In this document: positions 32,371 through 43,054 of the stretch, in pieces | Numbering within the stretch: the first letter of the stretch is position 1 | Layout of the letters: each line of letters opens with the position of its first letter | Origin: Argyresthia goedartella | Taxonomy: Eukaryota; Arthropoda; Insecta; Lepidoptera; Argyresthiidae | Assembly: GCA_949825045.1 (NCBI GenBank) | Contig: OX463810.1 | Span: 36,466,201 to 36,530,200 of the forward strand | DNA: 64,000 bases | Reading direction: 5' to 3' | Position numbers and translations under genes: made by a program | Notes under the pieces: model-generated | The model's database searches: none | Told to the model about the DNA's origin: nothing | Seen by the model: the letters and a program-made list of their open reading frames with translations, nothing else

Positions 32371-32597
32371 CAGGTTTTTGATTATTAGCAGTAGAGACAG
32401 TAATAAGATCTGACTTGAGAATTTTGTAGCCCAGTTTAAGAATTTCCAAATGAGAATTATTACCCAGAATAGTTACTGAGCTGCCAGAATCTAGTAAACC
32501 AGATAAAGTTAAGTTATAAATTTTGATATTAACGAATGGACGATTAAGATCTTGTTCTTTGGAGTAGAGTGTAGAAGAGATTTTGTAGCAAGCAAAG
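32340..32597 (-). pseudogene. Gypsy aspartic protease
   Basis: Reads FFACYKISSTLYSKEQDLN, then LSGLLDSGSSVTILGNNSHL with the DSG active site (32480-32491), ending around STANNQKPVPG at the deletion junction near 32360. The phase here differs by one base from the RNase H frame, so the deletion is out of frame. Protease would process Gag-Pol. Gag and protease overlap or abut near 32600 in different phases, as is common in gypsy elements. Confidence 0.75.
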
Positions 32598-32617
32598 AAG
32601 TTTTGAATTGTTTTGAT

Positions 32618-33646
32618 CTAATTAGTCCACTCGTCCTTATCAAAGTTTGAGTTACTTTTCAAGTCAGCAGTTAGTTTTTTTGTACTAGTATTAGGTTTGG
32701 GAGAACAAGTAGGGCAATCTGCAGTTTTAAAACCCTTAAGACCACATTTGAAACAAATCACGAATCGTGGTTGAGTGCAACTGTTCAAAGTATGACCTAG
32801 TTTACGACAGCGAACGCAAAAAGAACTTTCTTGGGGAGCTGCAGTTTGAAAGAGACTATTAACTTGTCTAGAAGGGTATTTGTAGTGTGGAGTGAATTTA
32901 TTCATGAAGGGAGAGGAAGGTCGTGAGTTATTAGAAGAGTTTGGAGAGTCAACTGAACTTGAAGTGGAATGCTTGTAGTTGAATTCAGAAACATGAGGAC
33001 TTTGTTGCAAATTTGGTTCTTTAAATTGTTTGTCTCTGTCTAGGAACTTTTCGTAGTTTTGGCAAGTGGCCAGAAGAGAATCGATAGAGTCAATGTCTTT
33101 TAGAGCTACGAAGACTGAATAACATGGGCGAATATTTCTCAAAATAATCTCCAATTGTTCTGTTTCAGAAAGTCTTTTTGAAAGGCGAGCGAACATTCCA
33201 GACATGACGGAAATATAGATGACGATAGGGACATCACGACCTTGAGTACGATTCCTAATCGCTTCTAGGAGTTTATGATCATAATCAAAACCACCAAAGT
33301 CTTTGATTAGTAAAGAAGAAAGTTCGTTCCAAGTTAAGTTTGGATTCTGATTATATTTAAATCTGAACCAATGAAGGGCATTGTCGGTGAAAATTTTGAA
33401 CGCCTGAGGAATCAACAAGTCCTTGGACAAGCCACGAGCTAAGCTATATTCTTCAAGTTTTTGAAGAAAGGATCTTGGACAGCTTTTACCATTGAAGGTG
33501 TGACTTTTCAGATCCTTGAAGACGTTAGTTGGAGAAACCTATTTTATAAGAAGCAAAACAGTATTAGCTGGTTCCTCACATCTAATCTTTACTTCGTATT
33601 CGAGCTCGGCCTTGTTAAGGAATTCGTACTTAATAACCCTTTCCAT
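32618..33646 (-). pseudogene. Gypsy gag with nonsense codon
   Basis: Start ATG at 33644-33646 (MERVIKYEFLNKAELEYEVK). One in-frame TAG lies at 33539-33541; the same phase then reads to TAA at 32618. The capsid part includes IPQAFKIFTDNALHWFRFKY and FDYDHKLLEAIRNRTQGRDV, typical of retrotransposon gag. A Ser/Asn/Pro-rich linker precedes two zinc knuckles: CVRCRKLGHTLNSC (intact CX2CX4HX4C) and CFKCGLKGFKTADC, where Phe replaces the His ligand. The result is a structural particle protein with one stop and one damaged knuckle. Confidence 0.88.
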
Positions 33647-33890
33647 TGTTATAGTTAAGTGTATAGTTAAGTGTTATAGAAGTGAAGTGAAGTGAAGTGA
33701 AGTGAAGTAATGTAAGTTAAATGTAGGCCTAAATATAATCCAGATGAGTTGAAAAACTAGATGAAGTTTTGTTTTAGAATTTGGAAAATATGTAAAGGAT
33801 GAATAGATAAAGATTTAAGAGCGAAAGAGAAAGCAAATCAAAGGGAAAGAGACAAGGCGCAGAAAAGGTGAAGGGTGGAGAAGAACTTTT

Positions 33891-33903
33891 ACGTTGGGCG
33901 CCA
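33891..33903 (-). promoter_or_regulatory. Gypsy primer binding site
   Basis: TGGCGCCCAACGT in element orientation, three bases inside the 5' LTR, resembles sites used with lysine-type tRNAs. The tRNA identity is inference. Confidence 0.7.
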
Positions 33904-33906
33904 AAA

Positions 33907-34266
33907 TGTCGTGTAGCGATATGAACCTAAACAGAACCTAACAGAAAACAACCAGGATAAAATTTAGAAATGACAGTTTATTAGGGGTATATACAATGAC
34001 TTTAGAAAAATGATAGGAAGATGAGGGTGGATGAAATGAGACAGGTTTTATAAAAAATACAGGTATCAGATTAAAAAAAAAAAGGAAGCGGAGGACACGG
34101 AGAGTAGGAGCAGAAGGAGCAGTGGACACGGTCTGGCGAACCGGTCAGTGGAAGCACTGGTGGGCGACGTAGCACTTGCGGATGAAGAGCGTGGCCGGCG
34201 GCCAATCAGTCATCAGACCCCGACGGGCAGCAGGAGTAGGGGCCCTGGTAGTGAAGCGCCGGCCAG
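33907..34266 (-). repeat. 5' LTR of gypsy element, truncated
   Basis: Only 360 bp of about 1,089 remain, matching 28311-28670 with four differences. The missing 730 bp (U3 side, in element orientation) would have carried the promoter. The breakpoint falls directly at the resumption of host LINE sequence. Confidence 0.85.
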
Positions 34267-35035
34267 AGGGCCCTTTTGTAAATCCAAACTGGAGACTATG
34301 GAGAATTTGATGCGCATTGAAGTGCGCCAGTAACTGACCTAATATGATCTTCTCAAATATTTACTCAATACGGGTAGAACCAAAACGGGTCTGAAATTTG
34401 TAGGGTCATCCCTATCGCCGCTTTTAAATAAAGGTACTAGCCTGCTGTGTTTCATGAGGTCAGGGAAAGTACTCTCATCTACACATTTATTGAAGAGTTT
34501 AGCTAAATGAGGGGCAAGTTCGTCTACCACCGAGCTAATAATTTTTACTGACATGCCCCAGAGATCCTCGGATTTTTTCAAATTTAACAACTTAAATGCT
34601 TTAATTATGCCATAGGGCCCAATATATGCAAATGAGAAATTTTGATTGCACTTTTGAACATTGACTTTTAAAAATGATGCAGCAAGATCCGGAGACGAGT
34701 CTAAAGAAGCCGTAGTAACAATTGGAATATTTGTAAAGAACTGTTCAAATGCGGCCGCGATGTCATCGTTGGTAGTTATTAGTTTATCTTCAATCTTAAG
34801 TAAATAGCTACGGTCTCCGGATTTTGTTTTACCTGCCTACCTATTTAAGATTTTCCAAATTGTTTTACTTTTATTCGACGATGCTTACATCGTCTTCTTA
34901 AATCTTCGTTTTTATGTGTTCGCACTTAGAATTATGGCAGACGGCCCTAAATATTTTTGAATATAATTTTACATGTTGAATAAAAATTGGGTCATGTGTA
35001 GATTTTTTTTTTTAACATTGGCTAGAGGTAGGGTT
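34267..35035 (-). mobile_element. Host LINE, 5' piece (linker and RT start)
   Basis: The - strand carries LQFGFTKG at the gypsy breakpoint, then (34590-34339) LNLKKSEDLWGMSVKIISSV and LVPLFKSGDRDDPTNFRPVL, and upstream VNVQKCNQNFSFAYIGPYGI in the endonuclease-RT linker. It joins to 28310 across the gypsy element. The endonuclease itself is not found; the piece is truncated near 35035 by another LINE end. Confidence 0.8.
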
Positions 35036-35049
35036 TAACGGGAGGCACT

Positions 35050-35382
35050 TGACTTTGTTAATTCTAGGCATGGTTGGGTATAACGAACGAGAGTGAGGCT
35101 GGAATTTGCTTTAGCAACGTATCTCTCTAAAATATTACTGGGTAAAGTGTACAATGCGGACATTCTGCAGATAATGGCTCTGTGCGTTCAAACGGGTATG
35201 TGCAGCAGCGGCGACCGGCGTCCGCGCTTGTTTTCTGACAAAGCGCCGCTCACACGCGCACTCTCTACTCTAAAAATGATATCAGAAAAGATAGATATGC
35301 TCTCCTGCGCTCTGAACGAATGTACAAGGGTACCACTTATTGTAAGTTACAAAATTAATATTATTTTTTATAGCGTGGTCTA
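35050..35382 (+). mobile_element. LINE 3' end, family of the element at 53935-57726
   Basis: Encodes LEFALATYLSKILLGKVYNA and APLTRALSTLKMISEKIDML, matching the C-terminus at 57330-57600. It is interrupted after 35382 by SINEs; the matching 3' untranslated part resumes at about 35930-36035 (ggttaagcctg ... ggataaataaa). Confidence 0.85.
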
Positions 35383-35639
35383 ATGAGTTTCAAGCTTGTT
35401 TCTCACACAGGAGATGCAGGTTAGAAATCTGACATTGTACCAATGAGAAAATTAATTTATCTTAAGTACATTATCGGACGTGTTTGGTGTTTCTGATGAC
35501 ACGTTAAGCTGTAGGTCCCGGCTACTATAGCTACGTGGTAGTGGTTGTAAAACCCCTCCGGCAACCCTCACGGCGCCAGCGTAATGGAGTATGGCTTAAT
35601 CTTACTCGTCGGGACATTAATGGATAAAATTTATTTATT
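35383..35639 (+). mobile_element. SINE family C copy
   Basis: The head 'cgtggtctaatgagtttcaa' and 'ctcacacaggagatgcaggt' match the inverse of 36410-36483. The body is degenerate ('gtaatggagtatggcttaat'). It is inserted in the LINE 3' end. Confidence 0.6.
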
Positions 35640-35929
35640 TTATTGACCACCGGTTTAGCCTAGCGGGTAGTGAGTCTGCCTACGAAGCTGACGGTCCTGG
35701 GTTCGATTACCGGTAAGGAAAACATTTGTGTGATGAGCATGAATATTTGTTTCTTAGTCATGGTTGTTTTCTATGTATTTATCTCTGTTAAATATATTGT
35801 CTGCTAGTTACCATAACACAAGCCTTATTGAGGTTACTATGGGCCTAGTTCGATTTGTGTAAGATTGTCCTCTAATATTTATTATTATTTATTTATTATT
35901 TATTTATATTTTTTTATAATCATGTTATA
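35640..35929 (+). mobile_element. tRNA-derived SINE (family A)
   Basis: A-box 'tagcctagcgggtagtga', 'ctgcctacgaagctgacggt', B-box 'ctgggttcgattaccggt', 'tagtcatggttgttttctat' and a T/A-rich (ttta)n tail. Same family as 4957-5233. Confidence 0.8.
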
Positions 35930-36035
35930 CCTAAAGTATAAAGGTGCATTATAGTATAATGTAAATATAGAATCATGATACATTGTGACACTACCTTTAG
36001 TATTGGGTTAAGCCTGTATGTGGATAAATAAATAC
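35930..36035 (+). repeat. 3' untranslated tail of the LINE at 35050
   Basis: Shares 'gttaagcctgta' and 'tggataaataaat' with 57660-57715, showing that SINEs split this LINE end. Confidence 0.65.
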
Positions 36036-36149
36036 CGTAATCTAAATTTAAAAATCCTCAGAAGGAATAATCAACACCCCAAATTACAAAATAATGTATA
36101 ATTTCTATTATATCTAACTTCACACTTTCCTGTGGCTTGCCTGACGCTG

Positions 36150-36483
36150 TGCAGTCACTGACCAAAACATCTTCATCACATTTGCAAATAGGGCTTACTA
36201 ACAACTCTGATGAACTGTCGCTGCCTTAAGATAACATAACAAAGCGTCGCGCCTTTTCCCATGCGGGTCGGTAGAGGCACAATTGTGCCCAATTTAAGCC
36301 AGTATTCAATACTCCATTTTGCGTGACAGGTGACTAGCCCATCGCCGCAGCTATCGAGTAATGAAGGTTTCCCCACGTTGCTTTTCCATCACCGTTAGAA
36401 CGACGGATCTCATTGGTAAATGCTAAGGAATCGAAACTGCATCTCCTGTGTGAGAAGCAAGCGAGAAACTCATTAGACCACGG
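36150..36483 (-). mobile_element. SINE family C copy
   Basis: On the - strand: head 'ccgtggtctaatgagtttct', then 'gaaaccttcattactcgata', 'aaaatggagtattgaatact' and 'gtgcctctaccgacccgcat'. Confidence 0.65.
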
Positions 36484-36544
36484 AGCTCTTTTTGCCTAAA
36501 GATATCACACAAAACATTCAAATGGAGTAAACATTAAGATAAAC

Positions 36545-36745
36545 ATTTATATACAGGCACACGCATTGCTTCTGACCCTACACTAGGATACCCTGTGTCA
36601 TGGGAACCAGAAACAACGACATCCATCACACACATATAAACATCCGAGACATGGGTTTTTTTTTCTTTTCCTTTTTTCCACCAGGGTATCGAACCCTCGC
36701 ATGTTAGGCAGAGCCAAAACCGCCGCGCTGCGGAGCTCGTCAGTG
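36545..36745 (-). mobile_element. tRNA-derived SINE (family B)
   Basis: 'tgacacagggtatcctagtg' and 'gggtcagaagcaatgcgtgt' on the - strand. The B-box is degenerate (gagggttcgataccctgg). Confidence 0.7.
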
Positions 36746-36835
36746 TTGAAAAACTGGCTTAAAGTGGGCACCATTGTGCCCTGCCACCCCGTATGGACAA
36801 AGGCGTGACGCCATATTATGTTTATGTTATTCAAC
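36746..36835 (+). repeat. SINE family C 3' scrap
   Basis: 'ggcttaaagtgggcaccatt...gccaccccgtatgg...gcgtgacgcc' equals the end of the family C body at 43420-43475. Confidence 0.6.
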
Positions 36836-37294
36836 AATACTCACGTAAACTGTTTCTGTTTCTTTTTCACAATGTAAATACTCTGTGTAAACACATTAAA
36901 ACAAGCAGTTGTGATTGTTTTGGTCCCAGACTCTCTTTGCGTAACTCAAGGTGAATAACTGTTGCCGAATGTGTTTATTTTATCTGCTGTTAATATCTTT
37001 ACTCTCTGCCCTACATGAAGGGTCCAATACGTTTTTCTCGTCGCAGGCATTTGCGAGTATTTAGGTGAGTTCAAGTTCATGCCCTTGTTGTTATAAAGGG
37101 CGAAAGCTAGGTGTTAGTTGGAAAATGATCTTGAGTTAGGTGAAAGGGTAAGGTCATGATTCTGAAGAAAATAATTCACCAAGTTAAAACCTTTAAAAAA
37201 AAACGACTTAAAGTCAAAGTCAAAGTACTTTATTTTTTTTTTCGTTTATTCAAAATCATAAAGTTCCAATTTATTTTTTTTTTTTTTTTGAACA
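36836..37294. other. No gene recognised
   Basis: AT-rich. The part near 37190-37220 has 'cgacttaaagtcaaagtcaaagt', a short tandem. No other feature is seen. Confidence 0.35.
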
Positions 37295-38015
37295 ATAAGA
37301 AGAAGAATACTTTATTACTGTAGATATATACATATACTTAGCAAACGTCAATTTTGCGTCTTCTCTACATTGGACCACTGTGGGAGAAGTAGGGGCGTAG
37401 AAACTCCCACTGATTGATTTTTAGATCTCTTTTAAAAATAGGTTGTGCTTATAACTATTACAAATATGAAAAATTTAATTCTTTTGATTAATAAGCAGGA
37501 ATAAATAATTACAAAATTATTAACAACAAGGTCTGTGTTGATCTAGATTAACCCCATACAGTCCTGTCATTTAAGTAATCTTGAACATTGTAATATCCCT
37601 TTTTCGACAAAGTCGCTTTAACATGCTTTTTAAATTGCTCAAATGGCAATTTCAAAATCTCCAGAGGTATCTTATTATAGTAGAGAATGCACTGACCCTT
37701 GAAAGAATTGCTAACCTTCGCGAGTCTAAATCGGGGCGCACACAGTCTGTGATTATTTCTTAGGTTAACATTACAGCTATCGCTAAGTTTGGAAAATGTT
37801 GTAAGGTTCTTGCGTACATACGTTATATTTTCGAAAATAAATTGACTAGCTACTGTTAGTATGTCAATTTCTTTAAAAAGCTCTCTTAAGGAGTCTGTTC
37901 ATTTTAAATTATAAATTGCTCGAATAGCTCTTTTCTGTAAAATAAAAATAGTTTGAATATCCGCTGCTTTCCCCCACAACAAGATACCATAGGACATCAC
38001 ACTATGAAAGTAACT
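37295..38015 (-). mobile_element. LINE 3' end, family of 16965-17325
   Basis: The - strand encodes the RT C-terminal tail: SCNVNLRNNHRLCAPRF, KGQCILYYNKIPLEILKLPF and QFKKHVKATLSKKG, plus an upstream piece like the 23400-23600 segment (KRAIRAIYNLK). The 3' part ends in A/T-rich (ttctt)-type sequence near 37300. It is 5'-truncated. Confidence 0.75.
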
Positions 38016-38985
38016 AAAATATACTATGCATTACCATTAACGTTAGGTTAGGTTACGCTATGGATGAATGAATTGACCGTCACTATTCTATAGATTGTAT
38101 CGCCTATCAAAATATCACAACGTCACCTAAAAAGTATTACTTCAAAAATCTACTGACCTCTTCTAAGTCACGTTCAGCAAGACATATTGGGTCTGGATGC
38201 ACAGTTTGGCGGATACTCTGCCATCCCATACGATACGTATCAGGCGACGAGATTTCTACGCAACTCTCGGAGACAAGTCGCCAAGAGGCTCGCACACTAC
38301 GCTACCGGTCGCCTGCATTGTATGTGACGTACTGTAGATACTTTGTGGTGACCACTGGCGACAAGGCTTCGAAACTAACGATGCCTAGGTGTATCGTAAT
38401 GGGAGAAGCACCTCACTGATTCTCGCTCAATAGTATTCAATGAATAAAGAAGAGCAGTCAGTAACAAAATTCTAGCTCATCATCTGACGGAACTTAAAGC
38501 TGAAGCACGTCTGCAGCAAATAAAATTAGCAAATTAACTGGACAACTTCAAACTCACTTGTAGGTACCATTCAATTAACATAAAAGTCGAGCGTAAAAGC
38601 AATTGTCAGTCCTGAAAAAATACAAGCTTTGTCTCTAATTCGTCAACTGAAAGTTTAAGTTGGTAAATACGTGAAGTTTAATAATTTAATAAGTATCTCG
38701 TTGAGTCCTTAGTAATATACCTATTAATAGGCATTCAGCTGTGTCAGTCTAGCAAGTAATATTTGAAAGGGTCACATCTCAAGAGATTCGATTCCAAGAA
38801 ACTGTTTAAATAAAAGACGTATTTATCTTGTGATTACTATGTAGTTTCATTAAACCCTTATAATATACGTGTGCTTGATGAAACAATAATTATTTCATTC
38901 AACTATCAAATATCTAGACAGTATTGTAGATATGCATGTCTACTTGAATATATCGGTCAGATGTTGGGCTGCCGCTAATTTTACG
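38016..38985. other. No gene recognised
   Basis: About 970 bp of mixed composition with no motif-bearing frame and no repeat that I can match in this window. Confidence 0.35.
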
Positions 38986-39330
38986 TCTTTATCGGGGGGC
39001 ACGGTAGTGCCCCCGCCAAATCGAGCGCGAAGCAAACAGTGCCGTACCATCCTTTACTGGAAACATTTCGCCGCATTTTCAGGCCCCTATTTGAGAACCT
39101 CTGGATAACACCAGAACGCAGAAATTTTCGTCATCCATTAAGCTATAATCACATACTTAAAATCCAAAATTTCAAGTCTGTAGGTCATTTAGTTCCGAAG
39201 TTAAGCGAAAGCAAAGTTTCGCATTTATGACACTCACTCACTCACTCATGATCATCAGAATAGAACTAGCTCAGAACCATAAGCTCAGAGAGCTGAAATT
39301 TGGTACAGAGTAAGGGTTTAATGGCCACAT
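38986..39330. repeat. Dispersed repeat with hairpin (gggggcacggtagtgccccc)
   Basis: Starts with a hairpin gggggcac-ggta-gtgccccc (about 38993-39013), then a moderately long non-coding unit with (actc)n near 39228-39246. I know similar units from moth genomes; there is no second full copy here. Confidence 0.4.
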
Positions 39331-39520
39331 AAAGGGAAAACTATAAAAACTAGGATAATCGAAGATCTGGAGTACCTGTTGACTCTGATTAGAAAACACA
39401 AGAGCTTGGTTTTCTCTTGGTATAGATTCGGTATACACCGTTTTCATATCTCACGGATATCTCCCGAAAATCTAATAAAATAAATCAATATGCGCACCCA
39501 CGTTTCTTCAAAAAAAAGTG

Positions 39521-39763
39521 AAACCCCACCAAAAACATTCTGGAAAAAACTAGCCAAGTCTCGATGGATTGACTTGTACCCACTAACGTATAAAGAATGT
39601 TCAACGGCCAAGTCACACAACATTAACTATAATAATAAAGAAATCGAAGTAAGGAACCTTAGACTTGCAACGACTTTGTCTAGATTTCATTACTTTTTAG
39701 GGATAAACAAGTAGCTCCATCGAGACTTGGCTAGTTTTTTACAGAATGTTTTTGGTGGGATTT
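39521..39763. mobile_element. MITE with about 57-bp terminal inverted repeats
   Basis: The left arm (39521-about 39578: 'ccaccaaaaacattctggaa', 'actagccaagtctcgatgga') and right arm (about 39707-39763: 'ccatcgagacttggctagtt', 'acagaatgtttttggtggga') are inverted copies with few mismatches. The interior of about 130 bp is non-coding. The target duplication is not clear. Confidence 0.7.
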
Positions 39764-40505
39764 AATTTACTAAAGCTTTCTCAGAGCAAGAAGCGTGAAC
39801 ACACGACTCCTTCCACACGCTTATAAATTCTTTTTATACGATTTTATTTGCAAAACGTGGAGATGGCGGGTCCTTTAAAGGTGCTGTTTGTATCCTCTTT
39901 GGGTGCGGTTAGATAAAGTGAACACATTCTGCTGACCTGTGAAAGATCCCTACTTTTACCACCTTTTACTGTACACCATGGCGATGTCATAGATAAAGAA
40001 CTCGAATGAAATCACGTCCGTAACTGGCATGTTATAGAAGATTCACAAACAATTTTTAAAGCTTGAATAGATCTAGGCGTCTCATTTACTAACTCCAATC
40101 CACAGCAATGCTTGGGAACAAAGATACTTTTTCACAATTTTCGTTTGATTTCATTCAGTTTAAAAAAACATTCTGCCTGGCAATATCAAACGAAAGAGCA
40201 CTCGCAAGCTTCAAATGCGCCTGACGTGTCTGAACTCCTGAAGAGCTGAGACAGTAAGTAATTCACTTGCACCCTGCACGAGACACGTCGAGAATCGCGA
40301 CCCATCCAGTGAGGGTATACGAGAAGAAACTGGGGTATTTCTACAGGATGCAAAAAAAAGGTGTGGTCATGTTTTGAGGGGGTTTCAGCACATCATCCTG
40401 AACAACTTTCGTTGTACGTATTTGTTTAGATTAGTCAGCGGCACTGAACTAGATGTTTGGGGATGTCCAAAATAAAGTTGCTCAGAACGATTCTGTGTCA
40501 TAGTT
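39764..40505. other. No gene recognised
   Basis: No coding motif or repeat is identified. Confidence 0.3.
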
Positions 40506-40755
40506 TGACGACCCGACTGGCCGAGTCGGCAGTGATCCTGCCTACGAAGCCACGGGTCCCGGGTTTGACTCCCGTTGGGGGCAAATATTTGTTTGATGAG
40601 AACAATGTTTGTACCCTAGTCATGGTTGTTTATCTATCTACCTTTAACATTTATCTATATAAGTAGGTGTATCGTTGTCTAGTATCCAAGATACAGGGAA
40701 TTCTAGTTTGGGGCTAGATCAATGTGTGTAAATTATGTCCAAGGTATTATAGTGA
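40506..40755 (+). mobile_element. tRNA-derived SINE (family A)
   Basis: 'actggccgagtcggcagtga', 'ctgcctacgaagccacgggt', B-box 'gggtttgactcccgttgggg', 'tagtcatggttgtttatcta' and one tail unit 'gtccaaggtattata'. Confidence 0.85.
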
Positions 40756-41695
40756 ATGCTGTTTAGAATGATATCCTAATAATCCCTTAAATATAACTAT
40801 ACCTTTTTATTACACCTGTATAAATACTTGCTCCCGCTGTTGCATTAACATCCAGCATCAGGACAGTTGATGGATGAAGGCGGTTCTTCTCATCTGCCCA
40901 CGTGCAGTATTTTGCTTTCTAGATACGATATACTCTTTGTTAGTTGACCGAGCGAGCGAAGCGTCCAGTTTCGAGATTGGCCAAAATTGCCTTTTTCCGT
41001 CTGTCTATTCTCGCTTACAGGTCGCATTTTTCAACCGATGTTGACGAAAATTTGCTCACAAGTTTTTTTTTAGTTTTTTTTATTATTTTAGTCGATGGTG
41101 ATTTTTGACTAGGGAGAAAATTGGGAGGAAAAGGGGTGAAGTAGCGTTATTTATCAACGGATTTCCATCAAATTTGAGAGGAACACTTCATTCAACACAA
41201 GAAGTTGCAAAAAAAAAACCAAAAGAGGGAGCGGAGGGGAAGCTCTTCGGGGTATTGCCGACCCCCTGCAACTATGTTGTAGATAAAGCTAGACACCTGA
41301 ATTTCTGTGACTTACAGTGCACAATTTAAATCAAATTCTCAAAACTCAGTCAACTTGAACCATTAGATTGGAAACCACAGCCTGACTGACTCATCAATCT
41401 CATCATCGATCGTCAACATTCTAAAGTACTTCTAGCAGACCTACAAACATGACATTTTAAACAAGCGAGGTCTACTGGTCTCACAGAACCGCTGGTAGAT
41501 TTATGGTGTAATAAATATGTATAGATCGTCATATTTAAAGGTGTTTTCTTCAGCTTTCACTTTGAACCCGATTGGAAAATATTTCTTTTATTTTAATTTA
41601 TTTATTTATTTTTTAAAGCGAATATATAACTAAATATTCTGTGAATATTTCAAGCGTCTACCTGTTGCCGTTATCAATATCGAGCAAATAAGAAA
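40756..41695. other. No gene; dispersed CG motif at 40942
   Basis: Contains 'agttgaccgagcgagcgaag' (see 17765-17800) and an AT-rich stretch. The 74-codon frame at 41105-41329 shows no motif. Confidence 0.35.
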
Positions 41696-41910
41696 AAAAA
41701 AACGTTTTTTGTATGGGACCCCCCTTAAGTATTTGTTTGATTCTGTTTTTTAGTATTTGTTGTTATAGCGGCAACAGAAATACATCATCTGTGAAAATTT
41801 CAACTATCTCACTATCACAGTTCATGAGATACAGCCTGGTGACAGACGGACGGACGGACGGACAGCGGAGGCTTAGCAATAGGGTCCCTTTGGCTACGGA
41901 ACCCTAAAAA
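41696..41910 (+). repeat. MITE-like family copy (gacggacggacgg type)
   Basis: 'atttgttgttatagcggcaa', 'aatacatcatctgtgaaaat', 'gatacagcctggtgacagac', (ggac)n and 'gggtccctttggctacggaa' match 46300-46520 closely. Confidence 0.75.
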
Positions 41911-42030
41911 CGGGCTAGAATACCGTGTCGTGGGAAGCAGAAACAGCAACGTCACACGCATCGACTTCCTACCCTTATATCACCAAATAAAAAATATTTA
42001 TCTTCATCTTAAACATCCAAGGCCTGGGGA
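41911..42030 (-). repeat. SINE family B fragment
   Basis: 'taccgtgtcgtgggaagcag' and 'aaacatccaaggcctgggga' correspond to the inverse body of family B; the head is missing. Confidence 0.5.
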
Positions 42031-42171
42031 TTTTTACTAATATTATTGTCATTTATTCTCCCACCGTTATTTTTACACCGAGAAAATATGGTCCTTAGTA
42101 GCACAGACAACTTTAGAGTAAGTTAACTAAGAAACAGAGTCAGCTTCCCGGCTTCACACTAATTCAGCATG

Positions 42172-42221
42172 TAAGAAACAGAATTATAGCTGGACAGGCC
42201 CAGCTATAATTCTGTTTCTTA
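42172..42221. repeat. Perfect inverted repeat, 22-bp arms
   Basis: taagaaacagaattatagctgg at 42172-42193 is exactly complementary to 42200-42221, with a 6-base loop. No coding frame is involved. Confidence 0.85.
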
Positions 42222-43054
42222 TTGTGCTACGTGGTAGTAGCCGATAGTTTGCTGTGAGAGTTTAATACAGCTATCGAATTATTCAGTAACTCAAATGCAC
42301 GTCAAATCCAACGCAGTTATAGTGTAACCCCGACTGCTTCTGCGGACAAAATCATACATGGTAACGTCAGGTTACCATGGTAACAATCGGAGACCGCTAC
42401 CTAGATAATCTGAACGACAGTTATTTCGAACGTTGCATGTAATAAGTGAGCATCGCTTACCCAATCACGAGCCTACAATGGTAGACAGAAGTCAATGCCC
42501 GCTTGCCATACTAACCCGAAAAGACTACAGCGTCAAATTGACTTTTATTGTATGGGAAAACTGACAAATTTCCGCAGTTTCCGGTCGGTTTGAGTTTCTA
42601 ACTAAGGCTGGTGTCCCTGCCTAGTAGCGGCCAGTCAGCTGACACTAATTCCTATTATGTATGCAAAAACAATAACGCAAACTGTGTCCTCAATGCGCAA
42701 TCTGTGGATACATATTTTCCTTTATATTACAAGTAATCCCGATGATGGATAATCTACAACCTACATTTCTAGCATCTGCTTTGTCCTATTTTCATTATCT
42801 TCATTTTCTTTCAACTTTCTAAGACTTTCTTTTTTAAAGAGCTACTCGGCTTTTGCTCCGTTAGTTTTCGTAATGTTTGTTATGTGTAGCTCATTATAGA
42901 AACAATGAACAACGAAATAGCTATTTCGTGAGACATATTAACTGTACAAGTTAATCCTAAACGAATACTAACAAAAACCCATAGGGCCAAGACTACTACA
43001 TACTCTCCGAAATTGAGAGTGATGATGACGTCTTTGCTAGTTTATTTTTATGTA
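42222..43054. other. No gene recognised
   Basis: Includes a small hairpin near 42358-42380 (catggtaac / gttaccatg). Otherwise nothing is identified. Confidence 0.35.

Larger units (their letters stand above)
28311..34266 (-). mobile_element. Ty3/gypsy LTR retrotransposon lacking RT
   Basis: Element on the - strand: truncated 5' LTR (33907-34266), primer site, gag, protease, RNase H, integrase, 3' region with a nested LINE, polypurine tract, full 3' LTR (28311-29399). The overlapping 360 bp of the LTRs differ at four positions by eye (about 1.1%). The RT palm between protease and RNase H is missing. It lies in a LINE that continues on both sides (28310 leftward and 34267 rightward). Stops and frameshifts occur in gag and integrase. 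Confidence 0.9.
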
